NCBI RefSeq assembly: GCF_000364445.2
Contig: NZ_CP043538.1
Location: 338,501 to 402,500, forward strand
Direction: 5' to 3'
DNA from: Methylobacterium mesophilicum SR1.6/6
GTDB lineage: Bacteria > Pseudomonadota > Alphaproteobacteria > Rhizobiales > Beijerinckiaceae
Length of the DNA: 64,000 nt
A program made the translations under genes and the position numbers. Below the pieces are notes generated by a model. That model did not search any database. It was not told the origin of the DNA and saw nothing but the letters and a program-made list of their open reading frames with translations. This document shows, piece after piece, positions 1-11,873 of the stretch. Numbering within the stretch: position 1 is the first letter of the stretch; every line of letters starts with the position of its first letter.

Positions 1-2725
<2,725 letters not shown>

Positions 2726-2871
2726 GAGGGCGGCGGTCTTTCGAGGCGTCGACGCGGTCAGAGTCGGATTCGCGCGCGGGCCAGCCGCCGCTCCCGCTCA
2801 TGTCGAGCCCACGAGGCCCACGGCAAGATGCGGCCGGCGGGACGCAGGCCCGTCATGCGCCGCCCTTGCTA

Positions 2872-2886
2872 GAACGAAACGCGTAC
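2872..2886 (-). promoter_or_regulatory. Candidate LexA (SOS) box upstream of uvrA
   Basis: Read toward uvrA the sequence is GTAC-N7-GTTC. The alphaproteobacterial LexA consensus is GTTC-N7-GTTC, so there is one mismatch. It lies 147 bp before the uvrA start. uvrA is a classical SOS gene, which makes the site plausible. The motif is short and could be chance. Confidence 0.35.
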
Positions 2887-2923
2887 GGCGGCAACCGCTC
2901 CGTGGATGCGCAACCGTCTTGGC

Positions 2924-3005
2924 GAGCGCGGCGAAGCCATCCAGAGGGCGCCACGCTCCGCGATGTCGCGCCGCCCTGGGTCGCTTCGCTGCGCGCGCGA
3001 TGACG
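2924..3005. repeat. Dispersed intergenic repeat family B, copy 1
   Basis: This stretch shares the blocks GGCGAAGC, ATGTCGCG, GCCCTGGGTCGCTTCGC and GATGAC with copies at 44896-44990 and 60069-60154. It has imperfect dyad symmetry, GCGAAGC near the left end and GCTTCGC near the right. With uvrA promoter sequence it fills the gap 2726-3113, in which I see no gene. Confidence 0.7.
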
Positions 3006-3113
3006 TCGGCCCATCTCCGGTGCCGCATCGCGGGCGCTGAGATCCCACGTCGCCAGATCCCAACCCTCGGATTCTCATCCTCGACAGGTGCCGATGCCCG
3101 CGCTTCCTGATCG

Positions 3114-3539
3114 TCACCCCTCCGCGTTGCGGGCCATGAAGCTGGCCGGCGTCCCGTCCTCCGGGTTCACGAAGACGATGTCGGTGGGCGCCCGGCGGGG
3201 CGTGTCGATCGACAGGAACACCACCGGCGTCCCGGGCTCGATCTCCGGCATGGCGTGGACCGTGCCCTTCTCGAAGAACAGGAGCTGGCCCGGGCCGAAC
3301 GCCGTCACGGCGGCGGGGTCGCCCATCCAGAACGTGCCCCGGCCCGAGAGGCAGTAGAGGTACTCGTCGCAGGTGGCGTGGTAGTGCGGCGGGGTCGGGC
3401 GGTAGACCCGGAACACCCGGGCGCTCGCCGCCTCCCGGTCGGTCAGGTAGGTGTCGACCAGGAGGGTCGTTGCGCTGTCGGGCAGGGACGCCGCCAGCGC
3501 CGCCACGTCGAAGATGCCGGTTCCCGCCGTCTCCGCCAT
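3114..3539 (-). CDS. Small single-domain cupin protein
   Basis: A 141-residue cupin. The conserved barrel shows PTPPHYHATCDEYLYCLSG (metal-site His, His and Glu region), then GDPAAVTAFGPGQLLFFEKG and a late His (GTVHAMPE), so a bound metal ion is likely. The substrate is unknown. The ATG at 3539 is preceded by GGGAGGA at good spacing. It lies 10 bp downstream of the quinone-reductase-like gene and is probably co-transcribed with it. It may be an auxiliary enzyme or sensor for the same electrophile or quinone stress, but that is inference from context. Confidence 0.85.
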   Translation of the reverse strand: MAETAGTGIFDVAALAASLPDSATTLLVDTYLTDREAASARVFRVYRPTPPHYHATCDEYLYCLSGRGTFWMGDPAAVTAFGPGQLLFFEKGTVHAMPEIEPGTPVVFLSIDTPRRAPTDIVFVNPEDGTPASFMARNAEG

Positions 3540-3549
3540 CGCGTCCTCC

Positions 3550-4569
3550 CTAACTGGAAAAACCTTCGAGCACGATCTTGCCCCTGGCGCGCCCGCTCTC
3601 GATGAGCGCGTGGGCGCGCCGCAGGTTCGCGGCGTCGATCCGCCCGTAATGCTCACCCAGGGTGGTGCGCAGGCGCCCCGCGTCAACGAGGCGAGACAGT
3701 TCGTCGAGGAGGGCCCCCTGGGCGGCGATGTCGGCGGTGGCGAACATCGAGCGCGTGAACATGAACTCCCAGTGCAGCGACAGGCTCTTGCGCTTGAGGA
3801 GCCCGACATCGAGCTGATCGGGATCGTCGATCAGGGCGAGCCGGCCCTGCGGGGCGATCAGCGCGACGATCGCGGCCAAGTGGGCGTCGGTGCCGGTGGT
3901 GGAGAAGACGAGGCCCGGCGCCCCGAGGCCGAGCGCCGCCACCGCGTCCGCCAGCGGTTTGGAATGGTCGACCACGTGGTGGGCGCCGAGGTCCCGGCAC
4001 CAGTGCGCCGTCTCGGGCCGCGACGCGGTGGCGATCACAGTCAGGTCCGTCAACTGCCGGGCGAGCTGGATCGCCACCGAGCCGACGCCGCCGGCCCCGC
4101 CGACGATCAGGATCGCTGGGGCGGCGCCCGGCACCGGCCGTCCCGTGTCGAGCCGGTCGAACAGGGTCTCCCAGGCGGTGATCGCGGTGAGCGGCAGGGC
4201 GGCGGCCTGCGCCCAGTCGAGGCTTCTGGGTTTGTGCCCGACGATGCGGGCGTCGACGCAATGGTATTCCGCGTTCGTCCCCGGCCGGGTCAGGTCGCCC
4301 GCGTAGAACACCGCGTCGCCCGCCGCGAAGCCCTGGACCTCCGCGCCCGCCGCGACGACGGTGCCGGCCGCGTCCCAGCCCAGCACCTTGACGCCGCCAT
4401 CCTCCGGCTGCGCCCGCCGCCGGACCTTGGTGTCGACCGGGTTCACCGAGACCGCCTCGACCTTCACCAGCAGGTCGTGCGGGCCGGGCTCGGGCTGCGG
4501 CAGGTCGAGAGCGACCAGGGCTTCGGGATCGGTGATCGGCAGGGACGTGCGGTAGCCGACGGCGCGCAT
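3550..4569 (-). CDS. Zinc-free MDR-family NAD(P)H:quinone reductase / alcohol dehydrogenase-like
   Basis: A 339-residue medium-chain dehydrogenase/reductase. The N-terminal GroES-like domain includes SVNPVDTKVR and LGWDAAGTVVAAG. The Rossmann domain has the nucleotide-binding turn ILIVGGAGGVGSVAIQLAR. The catalytic-zinc Cys/His set of true alcohol dehydrogenases is not apparent, which points to a quinone or enone reductase. The ATG at 4569 has GAGGAGAC upstream. It is divergent from an HxlR-type regulator, the usual arrangement for qorR/qorB-like pairs induced by quinones or aldehydes. The 3' end runs into the cupin gene. The exact substrate is not determined. Confidence 0.88.
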   Translation of the reverse strand: MRAVGYRTSLPITDPEALVALDLPQPEPGPHDLLVKVEAVSVNPVDTKVRRRAQPEDGGVKVLGWDAAGTVVAAGAEVQGFAAGDAVFYAGDLTRPGTNAEYHCVDARIVGHKPRSLDWAQAAALPLTAITAWETLFDRLDTGRPVPGAAPAILIVGGAGGVGSVAIQLARQLTDLTVIATASRPETAHWCRDLGAHHVVDHSKPLADAVAALGLGAPGLVFSTTGTDAHLAAIVALIAPQGRLALIDDPDQLDVGLLKRKSLSLHWEFMFTRSMFATADIAAQGALLDELSRLVDAGRLRTTLGEHYGRIDAANLRRAHALIESGRARGKIVLEGFSS

Positions 4570-4678
4570 CGTGGTCTCCTCGGGCTGTCGCCGCGGGAGA
4601 TGCCGCCCGCCTTCACGAACCGCAAGTACGCACATAAAACGCCCCTGGTGCCGGAAATGATACCGTCGGAGACAGCCC

Positions 4679-5038
4679 ATGCCCCGCACCCGCCATCACG
4701 TCGGCGCCTGCAGCCCCGGCTGCGCCGTCGAGGCGACCCTCCGGTTCATCGACGGCAAGTGGAAGGGCGTGATCCTCTACCACCTGCTGGAGGGGACCCT
4801 GCGGTTCAACGAGATCCGGCGGCGGCTGACGAGCGTGACGCAGCGCATGCTCACGAACCAGCTGCGCGAAATGGAGGCGGACGGCCTGATCACCCGGACG
4901 GTCTACGCCCAAGTCCCGCCCAAGGTGGAGTACAGCCTGACCGAGCGCGGGCGCTCCCTTGAGCCGGTCATCCGCGCCCTGAAGACCTGGGGCGATGTGC
5001 ACGCCGATCAGGCAACGACCGTCCAGAACGCTGCTTGA
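4679..5038 (+). CDS. HxlR-family winged-helix transcriptional regulator
   Basis: A 119-residue MarR-like dimeric winged-helix protein of the HxlR family. It has the family core FIDGKWKGVILYHLL, then LRFNEIRRRL, VTQRMLTNQLREMEADGLI and YSLTERG. A Cys pair near the N terminus (ACSPGCAV) is typical of redox- or electrophile-sensing members such as QorR. The divergent gene on the minus strand is a quinone-reductase-like enzyme, so the likely job is to regulate that gene from the shared 109-bp intergenic region. The role is inferred from family and position. Confidence 0.9.
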   Translation: MPRTRHHVGACSPGCAVEATLRFIDGKWKGVILYHLLEGTLRFNEIRRRLTSVTQRMLTNQLREMEADGLITRTVYAQVPPKVEYSLTERGRSLEPVIRALKTWGDVHADQATTVQNAA

Positions 5039-5139
5039 TTGAGCAGATCATGCCGCACCGGTTGAGGAATCCATAACTGGATCTTTAAGACTTGGCGGGA
5101 TGCTGAAACATCTCCTGCCGGACCATTCCAGATCTTCCG

Positions 5140-7188
5140 ATGCCGCTCCTCGCCTCGCTCCGCGCCCGCATCCTGGCGGTGGCGCTCGCCCCGTGCCTCG
5201 CCTTCGCGGGGGCGGCGGGCCTCGTGGCGTCGGACCAATGGGCGCGCCGCGCCGAGATGGACCGGGTGGAGGGCCTCGTCGGCCTCGCCTCGCGGGTCAG
5301 CGCCTTCGTGCACGAGGCCCAGCGCGAGCGGGGCGCCTCCAGCCTGTTCCTGGGCGCGAAGGGCGCGCAGTTCGGGCCGGAACTGGCGGCCCAGCGCGGG
5401 CGCACCGACGCGGCGCTCGCCGGGCTGCCCCAGGCCGTGGCGGCCGCCACGGGCTTCGGCCCGGATTTCGCGGCGCGCGGGACGGGCTTCGCGCGGGCCC
5501 TGGCCGGGCTCGCGGACCAGCGCCGGGCGATCGACGCCCTCGTCCCGGGCGCGCCGCAGGCGGCCGTCTTCTACACCGGGCTGATCGGCGAAGGGCTGGG
5601 GCTCGTGCGGGCGATGGGCGGGGTGATCGACGAGGCCGGCCTCGCCGCGCGGGCGAACACCTACGCGGCGTTCCTGTCGCTCAAGGAGGCCGCCGGGCAG
5701 GAGCGGGCCGCCGCCTCGGCGGCCTTCGCCTCCGGCAGCCTGGACCTCGCGGCCGCCCGGCGGCTCGCCACGCTGGCGGCCGACCAGGCGACCTACGCGG
5801 GCCTGTTCCGGGCCGGGGCCGAGCCGGCGCAGGCGGCCCTGCTCGACGCCGCGGAGGCTGCCGAGCCGGCCCGGGAGGTGGCGCGCCTGCGCGAATCCAC
5901 CCAGGCGACGATGCCGGGGGCGGTCCTCGCCTTCCGCGACGCGCCGGCCTGGTTCCGCCTCGCCACGCAGCGGATCGACGCCCTGAAGGCGGTGGAGGAC
6001 CGGCTCACCGCCGATCTCGTGGCCGCCGCCGGCGCCGTGCGGGCCCGGACCGACCGGATGCTGGCCCTCTGGATCGTCGGCGGGCTCGCCCTGTTCGCGC
6101 TCTCGGCCGGCCTCGCGATCTGGCTCGGCACGGCGATCGCCCGGCCGCTGACCCGGATGGCGCGGGTGCTGACCGCGATCGGCCGCAACGACGGGACGGA
6201 GGATCCGGCGATCCCGTCGGGCGGCCCCCGCGAGGTCCGGGCGATCGCCGCCGCCGCGGTGGCCTTCCGCGACAGCGTCGCTGAGCGCCGGGTGGCCCGG
6301 CTCGCGCAGGAGCGGCTCGCCGCCGAGGCCAGCGCCGCCCAGCGGAATGCCGCCCTGGGCCTCGCCGACAGCTTCGAGCGCCAGGTCGGCGGCATCGTCG
6401 CGGCGGTCTCGGCGGCCGCCGCCCGGCTGGAGGCCTCCGCGCACGGCATGGCCCGGGCCGCCCAGGACACGACCGACCTGAGCCGCGCGGTGGCCGGGTC
6501 GGCGGATTCGGCCGCGCGCTCGGCCGACACGGTGGCGGCGGCCACCGAGGAACTCACCGCCTCGGTGCGGGAGATCGGCGTGCAGGTCGGAGCCTCGGCC
6601 GACCTCGCGGCCGGCGCGACCCGGGACGCGGACGGGATGGCCGGGGAGGTGCGCCGCCTCGCCCAGGCGGCGGGCAGCATCGGGGAGATCGTCGCGATGA
6701 TCTCGCAGATCGCCGGGCAGACCAACCTGCTGGCGCTCAACGCCACGATCGAGGCGGCGCGCGCCGGCGAGGCCGGCCGGGGCTTCGCCGTGGTGGCCGC
6801 CGAGGTCAAGCACCTCGCCGAGCAGACGGCCCGGGCCACCGAGGAGATCGCCGCCAAGGTCGCGGAGATCACCGGATCGACGGAGGCCTCGGTCCGCGCC
6901 ATCGGCGGCATCACCGAGGTGATCCGCACTCTCGCCCGGATCGGCGCCGAGATCGCCGCCATGGTCGAGCAGCAGGGCGCGGCCACCGCCGAGATCGCCC
7001 GGACCACCGCGCAGACCTCGCAGGACACGCGCGGCGTGTCGGGCCACATGGCGGGGGTCGGCCAAGCGGCCGGCACGGCGAGCCAGGGCTCCGCCCAGGT
7101 GCTGCAGGCGGCGGGCGACCTGTCCCGGCAGGCGGGCGACCTGCGCGGCGCGGTGGAGCACTTCCTGGCCCAGGTCCGCGCCGCCTGA
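5140..7188 (+). CDS. Methyl-accepting chemotaxis protein with NIT sensor domain
   Basis: A 682-residue transmembrane chemoreceptor. TM1 is at about residues 8-30. A periplasmic NIT (nitrate/nitrite-sensing type) domain carries the hallmark [16 protein letters not shown] near residue 57. TM2 is at about 308-328 ([20 protein letters not shown]), followed by HAMP and a cytoplasmic signalling domain. The hairpin tip is [19 protein letters not shown], followed by [17 protein letters not shown]. No C-terminal CheR-tethering pentapeptide is seen. No other che genes are nearby, so it is an orphan receptor feeding a remote chemotaxis or Che-like pathway. The ligand is unknown; nitrate or nitrite is suggested only by the domain. 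Confidence 0.93.
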   Translation: MPLLASLRARILAVALAPCLAFAGAAGLVASDQWARRAEMDRVEGLVGLASRVSAFVHEAQRERGASSLFLGAKGAQFGPELAAQRGRTDAALAGLPQAVAAATGFGPDFAARGTGFARALAGLADQRRAIDALVPGAPQAAVFYTGLIGEGLGLVRAMGGVIDEAGLAARANTYAAFLSLKEAAGQERAAASAAFASGSLDLAAARRLATLAADQATYAGLFRAGAEPAQAALLDAAEAAEPAREVARLRESTQATMPGAVLAFRDAPAWFRLATQRIDALKAVEDRLTADLVAAAGAVRARTDRMLALWIVGGLALFALSAGLAIWLGTAIARPLTRMARVLTAIGRNDGTEDPAIPSGGPREVRAIAAAAVAFRDSVAERRVARLAQERLAAEASAAQRNAALGLADSFERQVGGIVAAVSAAAARLEASAHGMARAAQDTTDLSRAVAGSADSAARSADTVAAATEELTASVREIGVQVGASADLAAGATRDADGMAGEVRRLAQAAGSIGEIVAMISQIAGQTNLLALNATIEAARAGEAGRGFAVVAAEVKHLAEQTARATEEIAAKVAEITGSTEASVRAIGGITEVIRTLARIGAEIAAMVEQQGAATAEIARTTAQTSQDTRGVSGHMAGVGQAAGTASQGSAQVLQAAGDLSRQAGDLRGAVEHFLAQVRAA

Positions 7189-7194
7189 GGACGG

Positions 7195-7309
7195 GGATCC
7201 CAAAGGGCAAGCCCTTTGGCGGGGTGTCGGGGCGGCGCCCCGACGTCGGGCTGCGCCCGAGCGCGGGCTCCGCCCCGACACCCGCGAAAGGTCTCGACCT
7301 TTCGAAACC
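7195..7309. repeat. Multi-hairpin intergenic cassette (family A), copy 1
   Basis: Five short GC-rich hairpins in tandem: AAAGGGC/GCCCTTT, TCGGGGC/GCCCCGA, TCGGGC/GCCCGA, GGGC/GCCC and GAAAGGTC/GACCTTTC. They are joined by conserved unpaired linkers (GGCGGGGTGT, CACCCGC). It sits between the convergent 3' ends of the chemoreceptor and the amidohydrolase and probably serves both as a bidirectional terminator. Related copies lie at 8219-8277, 22746-22885 (inverted) and 29268-29385. Confidence 0.8.
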
Positions 7310-7324
7310 GGGACTCGCGTCGCG

Positions 7325-8179
7325 CTACGCCAGTCCCAGCCCGAGGAGCCGGTCGGCGTTGCGCCAGAGGGCGGCGTCCAGGGCCTCCTCGGACAGGCCG
7401 AGGCCGCGGAAGTCGGCGACGCCCTGGCCCATGGGGCGGAACGGGAACGAGGAGCCGAACAGGAACTGGTCCCTCATGAAGCCGTTCGCCGCCTCCACGT
7501 AAAGGCCGCCGCCGGGCGCGAAGGTGTACATGTCGGGCGAGACGAAGACGTTGGCGTTGCGGAACGCCACCGTCACCATGGCGGCCACGTTCGGGTAGAA
7601 CCCGTGGCAGCAGACGATCGGCAGCTTCGGGAAGGCCTTGGCGACCCGGTCCACCGCGAGCGGGTCGTTGAGGCGCAGGTCCGGCGTGGTCGGCCCCGAC
7701 ATCACGAAGGCCGGGACCTTGAGGTCCTCGCACAGCTCGTAGAGCGGCATCAGGCGGTCGTCGTCGGCCGCCATGGCCTCGCGGTAGAAGCCGGCATCGA
7801 GGTTGATCCCCTTGAAGCCGAGCTCGGTCACGGCGCGCCGGGCCTCGGCCAGGGCGGCCTTGCGGCCGAGCTTCACCGGGTCGACCGAGGCGATGCCGAT
7901 CAGGCGCTTCGGGTCGTGCCGGGCGGCCTCCGCCAGGGCGTCGTTCGAGACCCGCACCCCCGGGACCGAGCGGGCGACCATGACGGCGACGTCGATGCCG
8001 GCCCCGTCCATCTCGGCGCAAAAGCCCGCGATCGTCGCGCCGCGGGTGAAGTGCTCCACCTCCCGGCTGCCGACCCGGGCGTTCAGCCAGCGCGCGACGC
8101 CGAATTCCGGCGTGTCCGGCTCGGCGCCGAAGAACCGGTGCAGGAAGGTCGGCCGGCTGCGCATGTCCACGACGGGCAT
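7325..8179 (-). CDS. Amidohydrolase-2-family protein with degenerate metal site
   Basis: A 284-residue TIM-barrel protein of the ACMSD-like amidohydrolase_2 family. Family landmarks are ERL.GIASVDP-like text, GFKGINLDAGFY, a conserved His (IVCCHGFYPNV) and the C-terminal LFGSSFPF block. Two key features are altered. The N-terminal DxHxH metal pair is DMRSR, and the usual catalytic Asp of the GSDYP block is Ser (GSSFP). It may have a different metal site or chemistry, or no hydrolase activity. ATG at 8179 has GGGGAG upstream. It follows an MFS transporter gene on the same strand with a short hairpin cassette between them, so it may act on the transported compound. Confidence 0.82.
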   Translation of the reverse strand: MPVVDMRSRPTFLHRFFGAEPDTPEFGVARWLNARVGSREVEHFTRGATIAGFCAEMDGAGIDVAVMVARSVPGVRVSNDALAEAARHDPKRLIGIASVDPVKLGRKAALAEARRAVTELGFKGINLDAGFYREAMAADDDRLMPLYELCEDLKVPAFVMSGPTTPDLRLNDPLAVDRVAKAFPKLPIVCCHGFYPNVAAMVTVAFRNANVFVSPDMYTFAPGGGLYVEAANGFMRDQFLFGSSFPFRPMGQGVADFRGLGLSEEALDAALWRNADRLLGLGLA

Positions 8180-8218
8180 TGTTTTGTGACTCCCCAGTGT
8201 GATCGGCGGATCGGTCGG

Positions 8219-8277
8219 GTTTCCAAAGGGCTTGAGCCCTTTGGCGGGTCGTCAGGGGGGAGCCCTGACGGGTCAGG
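8219..8277. repeat. Multi-hairpin cassette (family A), truncated copy 2
   Basis: Only the first two hairpins of family A are present (AAAGGGC/GCCCTTT, then TCAGGG/CCCTGA), with the GGCGGG linker kept. It lies in the 110-bp gap between the MFS gene and the amidohydrolase, so it would be in the transcript and may stabilise or attenuate it. Confidence 0.7.
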
Positions 8278-8289
8278 TTCCGGATCGCC

Positions 8290-9684
8290 TCAGTGCGAGA
8301 CGGCCTCCAGCACCCGGCCGCGGGTCTCGACGCCGAGGGTCAGCACCAGCAGGGCGGCGATCAGGAAGCCGCCCGCGCCGACCTGGAACGCCGTGGCCGG
8401 GCCGTGATCGCGCACCAGCACGGGCACGATCATCGGCCCCAGGATGGCGCCGATCCGCCCGAAGGCCGAGGCGAAGCCGGCGCCGGTGGCCCGGGCCCGG
8501 GTCGGGTACAGTTCCGGCGTGTAGGCGTAGAGGCAGCTCCACATGCCGAACATGAAGAACTGCATGACGAACCCCGACACGAACAAGGCCGTCTCGCCGG
8601 CGGCGTTGCCGTACAGGTAGGCGGCCGCCGCCGCGCAGACGAGGAACAGCGCGGTGGTCGGCTTCCGGCCGGCCCGCTCGAGGAGCAGGGCCGCCGTCGC
8701 GAAGCCCGGGATGCCGCCGAGCGTGATCAGGGTCACGAAGCCCACCGAGCCGACGATCGAGAAGCCGCGCTCCTTGAGCAGCACGGCGATCCAGGAATTG
8801 AGCCCGAAGAAGCCGATCAGCGCGAAGAACCACAGGCCGAAGGCCATCACGGTGCGCCACCGGTATTCGGGGGCGAACAGGGTCGCGACGGGGCCGCGCC
8901 GCGGCCCGGGGGCCGCCGCCGCCGCCACGGCCGGCGCCACCGGGGGCAGGGGACGGCCGGTCGCCTTCTCCACGGCGCGCTCCATCGCGGCCATCACCGA
9001 CTCCGCCTCCGCGGTCCGTCCGACCTCGGCGAGCCAGCGGGGCGATTCCGGCATGGACCGGCGCACCGCCAGCACCACCAGCGACAGCAGGCCGACCACC
9101 ACGAAGGCCCAGCGCCAGCCGAGATAGGGCAGCACGAAGAAGCTGATCGCCCCCGACAGGACGTAGCCCACCGCCCAGAACCCCTCCATGATGGCGATGT
9201 ACTTGCCCCGCACGGAGGCCGGGACGATCTCCGAGACCATCGCCTGCGCCACCGGGGCCTCGCCGCCGACCCCGACCCCGATCAGGAAGCGGCAGGCCAT
9301 CAGCACGGGCAGGCTCCAGGACGCCGCCGCCGCGAGGCTCGCCAGGCCCCAGACCACCATGGTCACCTGGAACACCGCCTTGCGGCCGAACCGGTCCGAG
9401 GCGGTGCCGGCCAGGATGTTGCCCACGAGCTGGCCCGCGAAGGTCATGGCGGCGAGCTGGCCGGCCTCGGTGGGGCTCAGGCCGAATGCCACCACGATCG
9501 AGCCGAGCAGGAAGGTCAGGAGCGCCACGTCGATCTGGTCGACGAGCCACGCCGAGGCGATGACCGCGAAGATCCTGCGCTGGTAGCCCGACATGGGCAG
9601 CCGCTCCAGGCGGGCGGCGATGTCGGGGATTGCCGGCCGCGCGCCGTCGGGGCGCGTCGCGATCGGGGTTTCGGCGGCTGGCAA
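8290..9684 (-). CDS. Major facilitator superfamily transporter (sugar/aromatic-acid porter type)
   Basis: A 464-residue inner-membrane protein with about 12 hydrophobic segments. The loop 2-3 signature (GTASDRFGRKAVF) and the sugar-porter-like PESPRWL motif at the end of TM6 are visible, with a long cytoplasmic loop between TM6 and TM7. The chosen start is a TTG at 9684 preceded by GGGAGTCAGCC; an internal ATG at residue 31 (MSGYQRR) is the alternative. It is the first gene of a probable two-gene unit with the amidohydrolase-like gene. The substrate cannot be read from the sequence; an organic acid or sugar is likely. Confidence 0.9.
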   Translation of the reverse strand: MPAAETPIATRPDGARPAIPDIAARLERLPMSGYQRRIFAVIASAWLVDQIDVALLTFLLGSIVVAFGLSPTEAGQLAAMTFAGQLVGNILAGTASDRFGRKAVFQVTMVVWGLASLAAAASWSLPVLMACRFLIGVGVGGEAPVAQAMVSEIVPASVRGKYIAIMEGFWAVGYVLSGAISFFVLPYLGWRWAFVVVGLLSLVVLAVRRSMPESPRWLAEVGRTAEAESVMAAMERAVEKATGRPLPPVAPAVAAAAAPGPRRGPVATLFAPEYRWRTVMAFGLWFFALIGFFGLNSWIAVLLKERGFSIVGSVGFVTLITLGGIPGFATAALLLERAGRKPTTALFLVCAAAAAYLYGNAAGETALFVSGFVMQFFMFGMWSCLYAYTPELYPTRARATGAGFASAFGRIGAILGPMIVPVLVRDHGPATAFQVGAGGFLIAALLVLTLGVETRGRVLEAVSH

Positions 9685-9785
9685 GGCTGACTCCCGTCCT
9701 CCGCGGCCCGGACGGTTCCGGCGCGGTCCGGCGGCTCCGGTACATCACCGCCGGCCGCGGGAACAGGGCGGCGGGACCGGACGGC

Positions 9786-10097
9786 TCAGTCGGGGATGGC
9801 GAAGCCGATCGACAGGGACAGGGCCGCGACGGCGGTCAGGGCCACGGCGGCCTGACGGACCTGGTGCCAGCGGGCGCAATAAGCCCGCTCCTCGGCCGTG
9901 GCGCTCAGGCCGAGCTCGTCGTCGAACCCGCGCACGAAGGCGTCGAAGCTCGGGAAGGCCCGCCGCGCGAGCCACAGCCACACGCCCACGGCGGTCAGGC
10001 CGAGCGCCCAGCCCCCGTAGGTAAAGGTATCGTCCAGCATCAGGCGCACGCTTTCGGCCGACGCCCCCCTCGTCACACATTCTACGGCAGATTGCAT
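9786..10097 (-). CDS. Small hypothetical membrane protein
   Basis: About 103 residues from the ATG at 10097, or 83 from the internal ATG that begins MLDDTFTYGG. Two hydrophobic segments (GWALGLTAVGVWLWLA and VALTAVAALSLSIGFAIP) flank an acidic soluble stretch. No ribosome site clearly decides the start; MLDD is the more natural one. I do not recognise a family. It lies between the MFS gene and rlmB on the same strand. Confidence 0.55.
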   Translation of the reverse strand: MQSAVECVTRGASAESVRLMLDDTFTYGGWALGLTAVGVWLWLARRAFPSFDAFVRGFDDELGLSATAEERAYCARWHQVRQAAVALTAVAALSLSIGFAIPD

Positions 10098-10219
10098 GAA
10101 CCGCCTAGGCCGGATCGGTGCCGGAATGCCGGTTCCGGGAGTCCGGACATGCCTGCGAAGACGGATTTGCGACGCCGTGTCTGCGAAGACATGATTTCGA
10201 GCCTGTCCGGTCCGGTGCG

Positions 10220-11071
10220 TCAGGGCCTCTCCGGGATCCGGCCGAGCGCGTAGAGCGTGATGGCGGCCGCGTTCGAGACGTTGAGGCTGCGGATCGCGCC
10301 CGAGAACGGGATCCGGGCGAGCACGTCGCAGCAGCCCCGGGTGCGCTCGCGCAGGCCCTTGCCCTCCGCCCCCAGGACGATCACCAGCGGCCGGGCGACC
10401 GTCAGCGCGTCGAGGCTCTCGGGCGCGTCGGAATCGAGCCCGACCCGGGTGAAGCCCCGCTCCCCCAAGGCGATCAGCGCCTCGGCGAGGTTCCGGACGG
10501 TCACGAACGGCACGTGCTCCAGGCCGCCGGAGGCGGATTTCGCCAGGACGCCGGTGGCGCCCGGCGCGTGGCGGGCCGTGGTGACGATCCCGGCGACGCC
10601 GAAGGCCGCGGCGGTGCGCACGATCGCCCCGACATTGTGCGGATCGGTGATCTGGTCCAGCGCCAGCAGGAGCGCGTCGGCGGGCAGGTCGTCGAGGCCG
10701 GGGGCGGGCAGGGGTTCGGCTTCGAGGTACAGGCCCTGGTGGACCGCGTCCGGGCCGAGCAGACGGCCGATCTCGCTCGGCCGCACCAGCTCGGGCGCGA
10801 TCCGCAGGGCTCCGCCGAACTCGGCCTCCAGCCGGGCGGCCGCGTTCTCGGTGGCGAGGAGCCGGTGCAGGCCGCGCGCGCCGTTGCCCAGGGCCTGCAC
10901 CACCGGGTGCCAGCCGTAGAGCACGACGGCCCCCTCGGCGGCGGGCTCCCGAGGGAGCCCGGCGGGGGCGGGGCGGTGGCCGGGCCGGAAGCCCGGGCGG
11001 CGGAAACCCGGCGGGCGGGCTTTCGGCGGACCGGATCCCGGCGGGCGTCCGTCGTTGCGGCGGTCCGTCAT
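10220..11071 (-). CDS. rlmB: RlmB, 23S rRNA (guanosine-2'-O-)-methyltransferase (SpoU family)
   Basis: A 283-residue SPOUT methyltransferase that would 2'-O-methylate a guanosine in the 23S rRNA peptidyl-transferase region. After a Pro/Gly/Arg-rich leader of about 45 residues comes the substrate-binding domain (VVLYGWHPVVQAL). The SpoU core follows: motif 1 NVGAIVRTAAAFG, motif 2 IVLGAEGKGLRE and motif 3 IPFSGAIRSLNVSNAAAI. The basic N-terminal tail is longer than in E. coli RlmB. The tRNA-Tyr gene often seen next to rlmB was looked for here and not found. Assignment within SpoU (RlmB versus another guanosine methyltransferase) is by overall similarity. Confidence 0.9.
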   Translation of the reverse strand: MTDRRNDGRPPGSGPPKARPPGFRRPGFRPGHRPAPAGLPREPAAEGAVVLYGWHPVVQALGNGARGLHRLLATENAAARLEAEFGGALRIAPELVRPSEIGRLLGPDAVHQGLYLEAEPLPAPGLDDLPADALLLALDQITDPHNVGAIVRTAAAFGVAGIVTTARHAPGATGVLAKSASGGLEHVPFVTVRNLAEALIALGERGFTRVGLDSDAPESLDALTVARPLVIVLGAEGKGLRERTRGCCDVLARIPFSGAIRSLNVSNAAAITLYALGRIPERP

Positions 11072-11251
11072 CGGAGCGCGTCCGGATAGCGGGGCATCGG
11101 TGCGGCCTTCTCAGAGGGTTCCGGCGGAGTCGGTCCGAGAAACCGGGCGGCATGGCCCGCGTCAAGCCGGCGCCGCGGGGGCCGCGGCGTCGCGGCCTCA
11201 AGGCGGCACAGCACCGGCCGGGGATGGCGGTTGGGCGCCGGGCCGGAGCGA

Positions 11252-11400
11252 TGTGGACAAGGATGGTTCATTCCCTTCATTCCCTGTTCAAGACCGATCG
11301 AAGAACCCGGTGTTCGTCAGAAAGAACGGGATCCACGACACTAGGAAGATTATCAAGAAGAGACTCTCAGAGAGTCAGTTCGGCAGGTTATATGCGGTAC
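11252..11400. other. AT-richer stretch with DnaA-box-like site and palindrome, putative origin left part
   Basis: Between rlmB and the iterons the base composition drops to roughly half GC, unlike the surroundings. It holds a DnaA-box-like 9-mer on the minus strand (TTGTCCACA at 11252-11260, one mismatch to TTATCCACA). It also holds two copies of TTCATTCCC near 11268-11286 and a perfect 7-1-7 palindrome GACTCTC-A-GAGAGTC at 11362-11376. These are usual parts of a plasmid-type origin, with the AT-rich part as candidate unwinding region. Confidence 0.5.
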
Positions 11401-11439
11401 CGGATCCTCCTGATCTGCCAGAGACTTGAGGCATCATCC

Positions 11440-11664
11440 CGTATCCCACTCTGCGTGGCTGCGCATCGAACTCTGCGTGGGCGTGCATGCGATTCTGCGC
11501 CGGTTCGGCGGAGCGCCGTATCGGAGTCTGCGCGGCCGCGTATCGGATTCGGCGCGGATTCGCGCCCGGGCCGGTGGATAACGGGGACGGAATGCGGGCC
11601 GGGACCGTATCGGACTCTGCGTCGGGCGGGCGCGGCGGTCCGGCCCGTATGCAGGTCTGCGCGC
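11440..11664 (+). repeat. Seven iteron-like 19-bp direct repeats upstream of repA
   Basis: Consensus CGTATCGGACTCTGCGYGG. Copies start at 11440, 11462, 11484, 11517, 11539, 11606 and 11646. Start-to-start spacings are 22, 22, 33, 22, 67 and 40 bp, so most copies are in phase with two helical turns. The third, fifth and seventh copies are the most degenerate. A DnaA box (minus strand TTATCCACC, 11573-11581) lies between copies five and six. The array ends 210 bp before the RepA start. This is the expected architecture of an iteron-controlled replication origin. Confidence 0.8.
11573..11581 (-). promoter_or_regulatory. DnaA box candidate within iteron array
   Basis: TTATCCACC matches the DnaA consensus TTATCCACA at 8 of 9 positions. 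Its place between iterons five and six supports a role in loading DnaA beside RepA. Confidence 0.5.
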
Positions 11665-11873
11665 CGCCCCCGGCAGCACGGCCCGGCGGGCACGGCCTCT
11701 GAACGACGCCTGCGCGGCCCCTGCGTGATCCCTGCGCCGCCCCTGAGAAGCGGGGATTGCCGGGACAAGCCGGCTCCGGGCCGGGATTCCCACGGGCGAA
11801 TCGTGGCATGGCAGGGTCGGGCGCGCCTCCCCCGGCCGGCGGAGACGCGCCCCTGCGACGCGGGCCGAGGGCG

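Noticed and set aside
10081..11270. tRNA-Tyr expected next to rlmB
   Set aside because: I looked on both sides of rlmB and found no cloverleaf or T-arm sequence.
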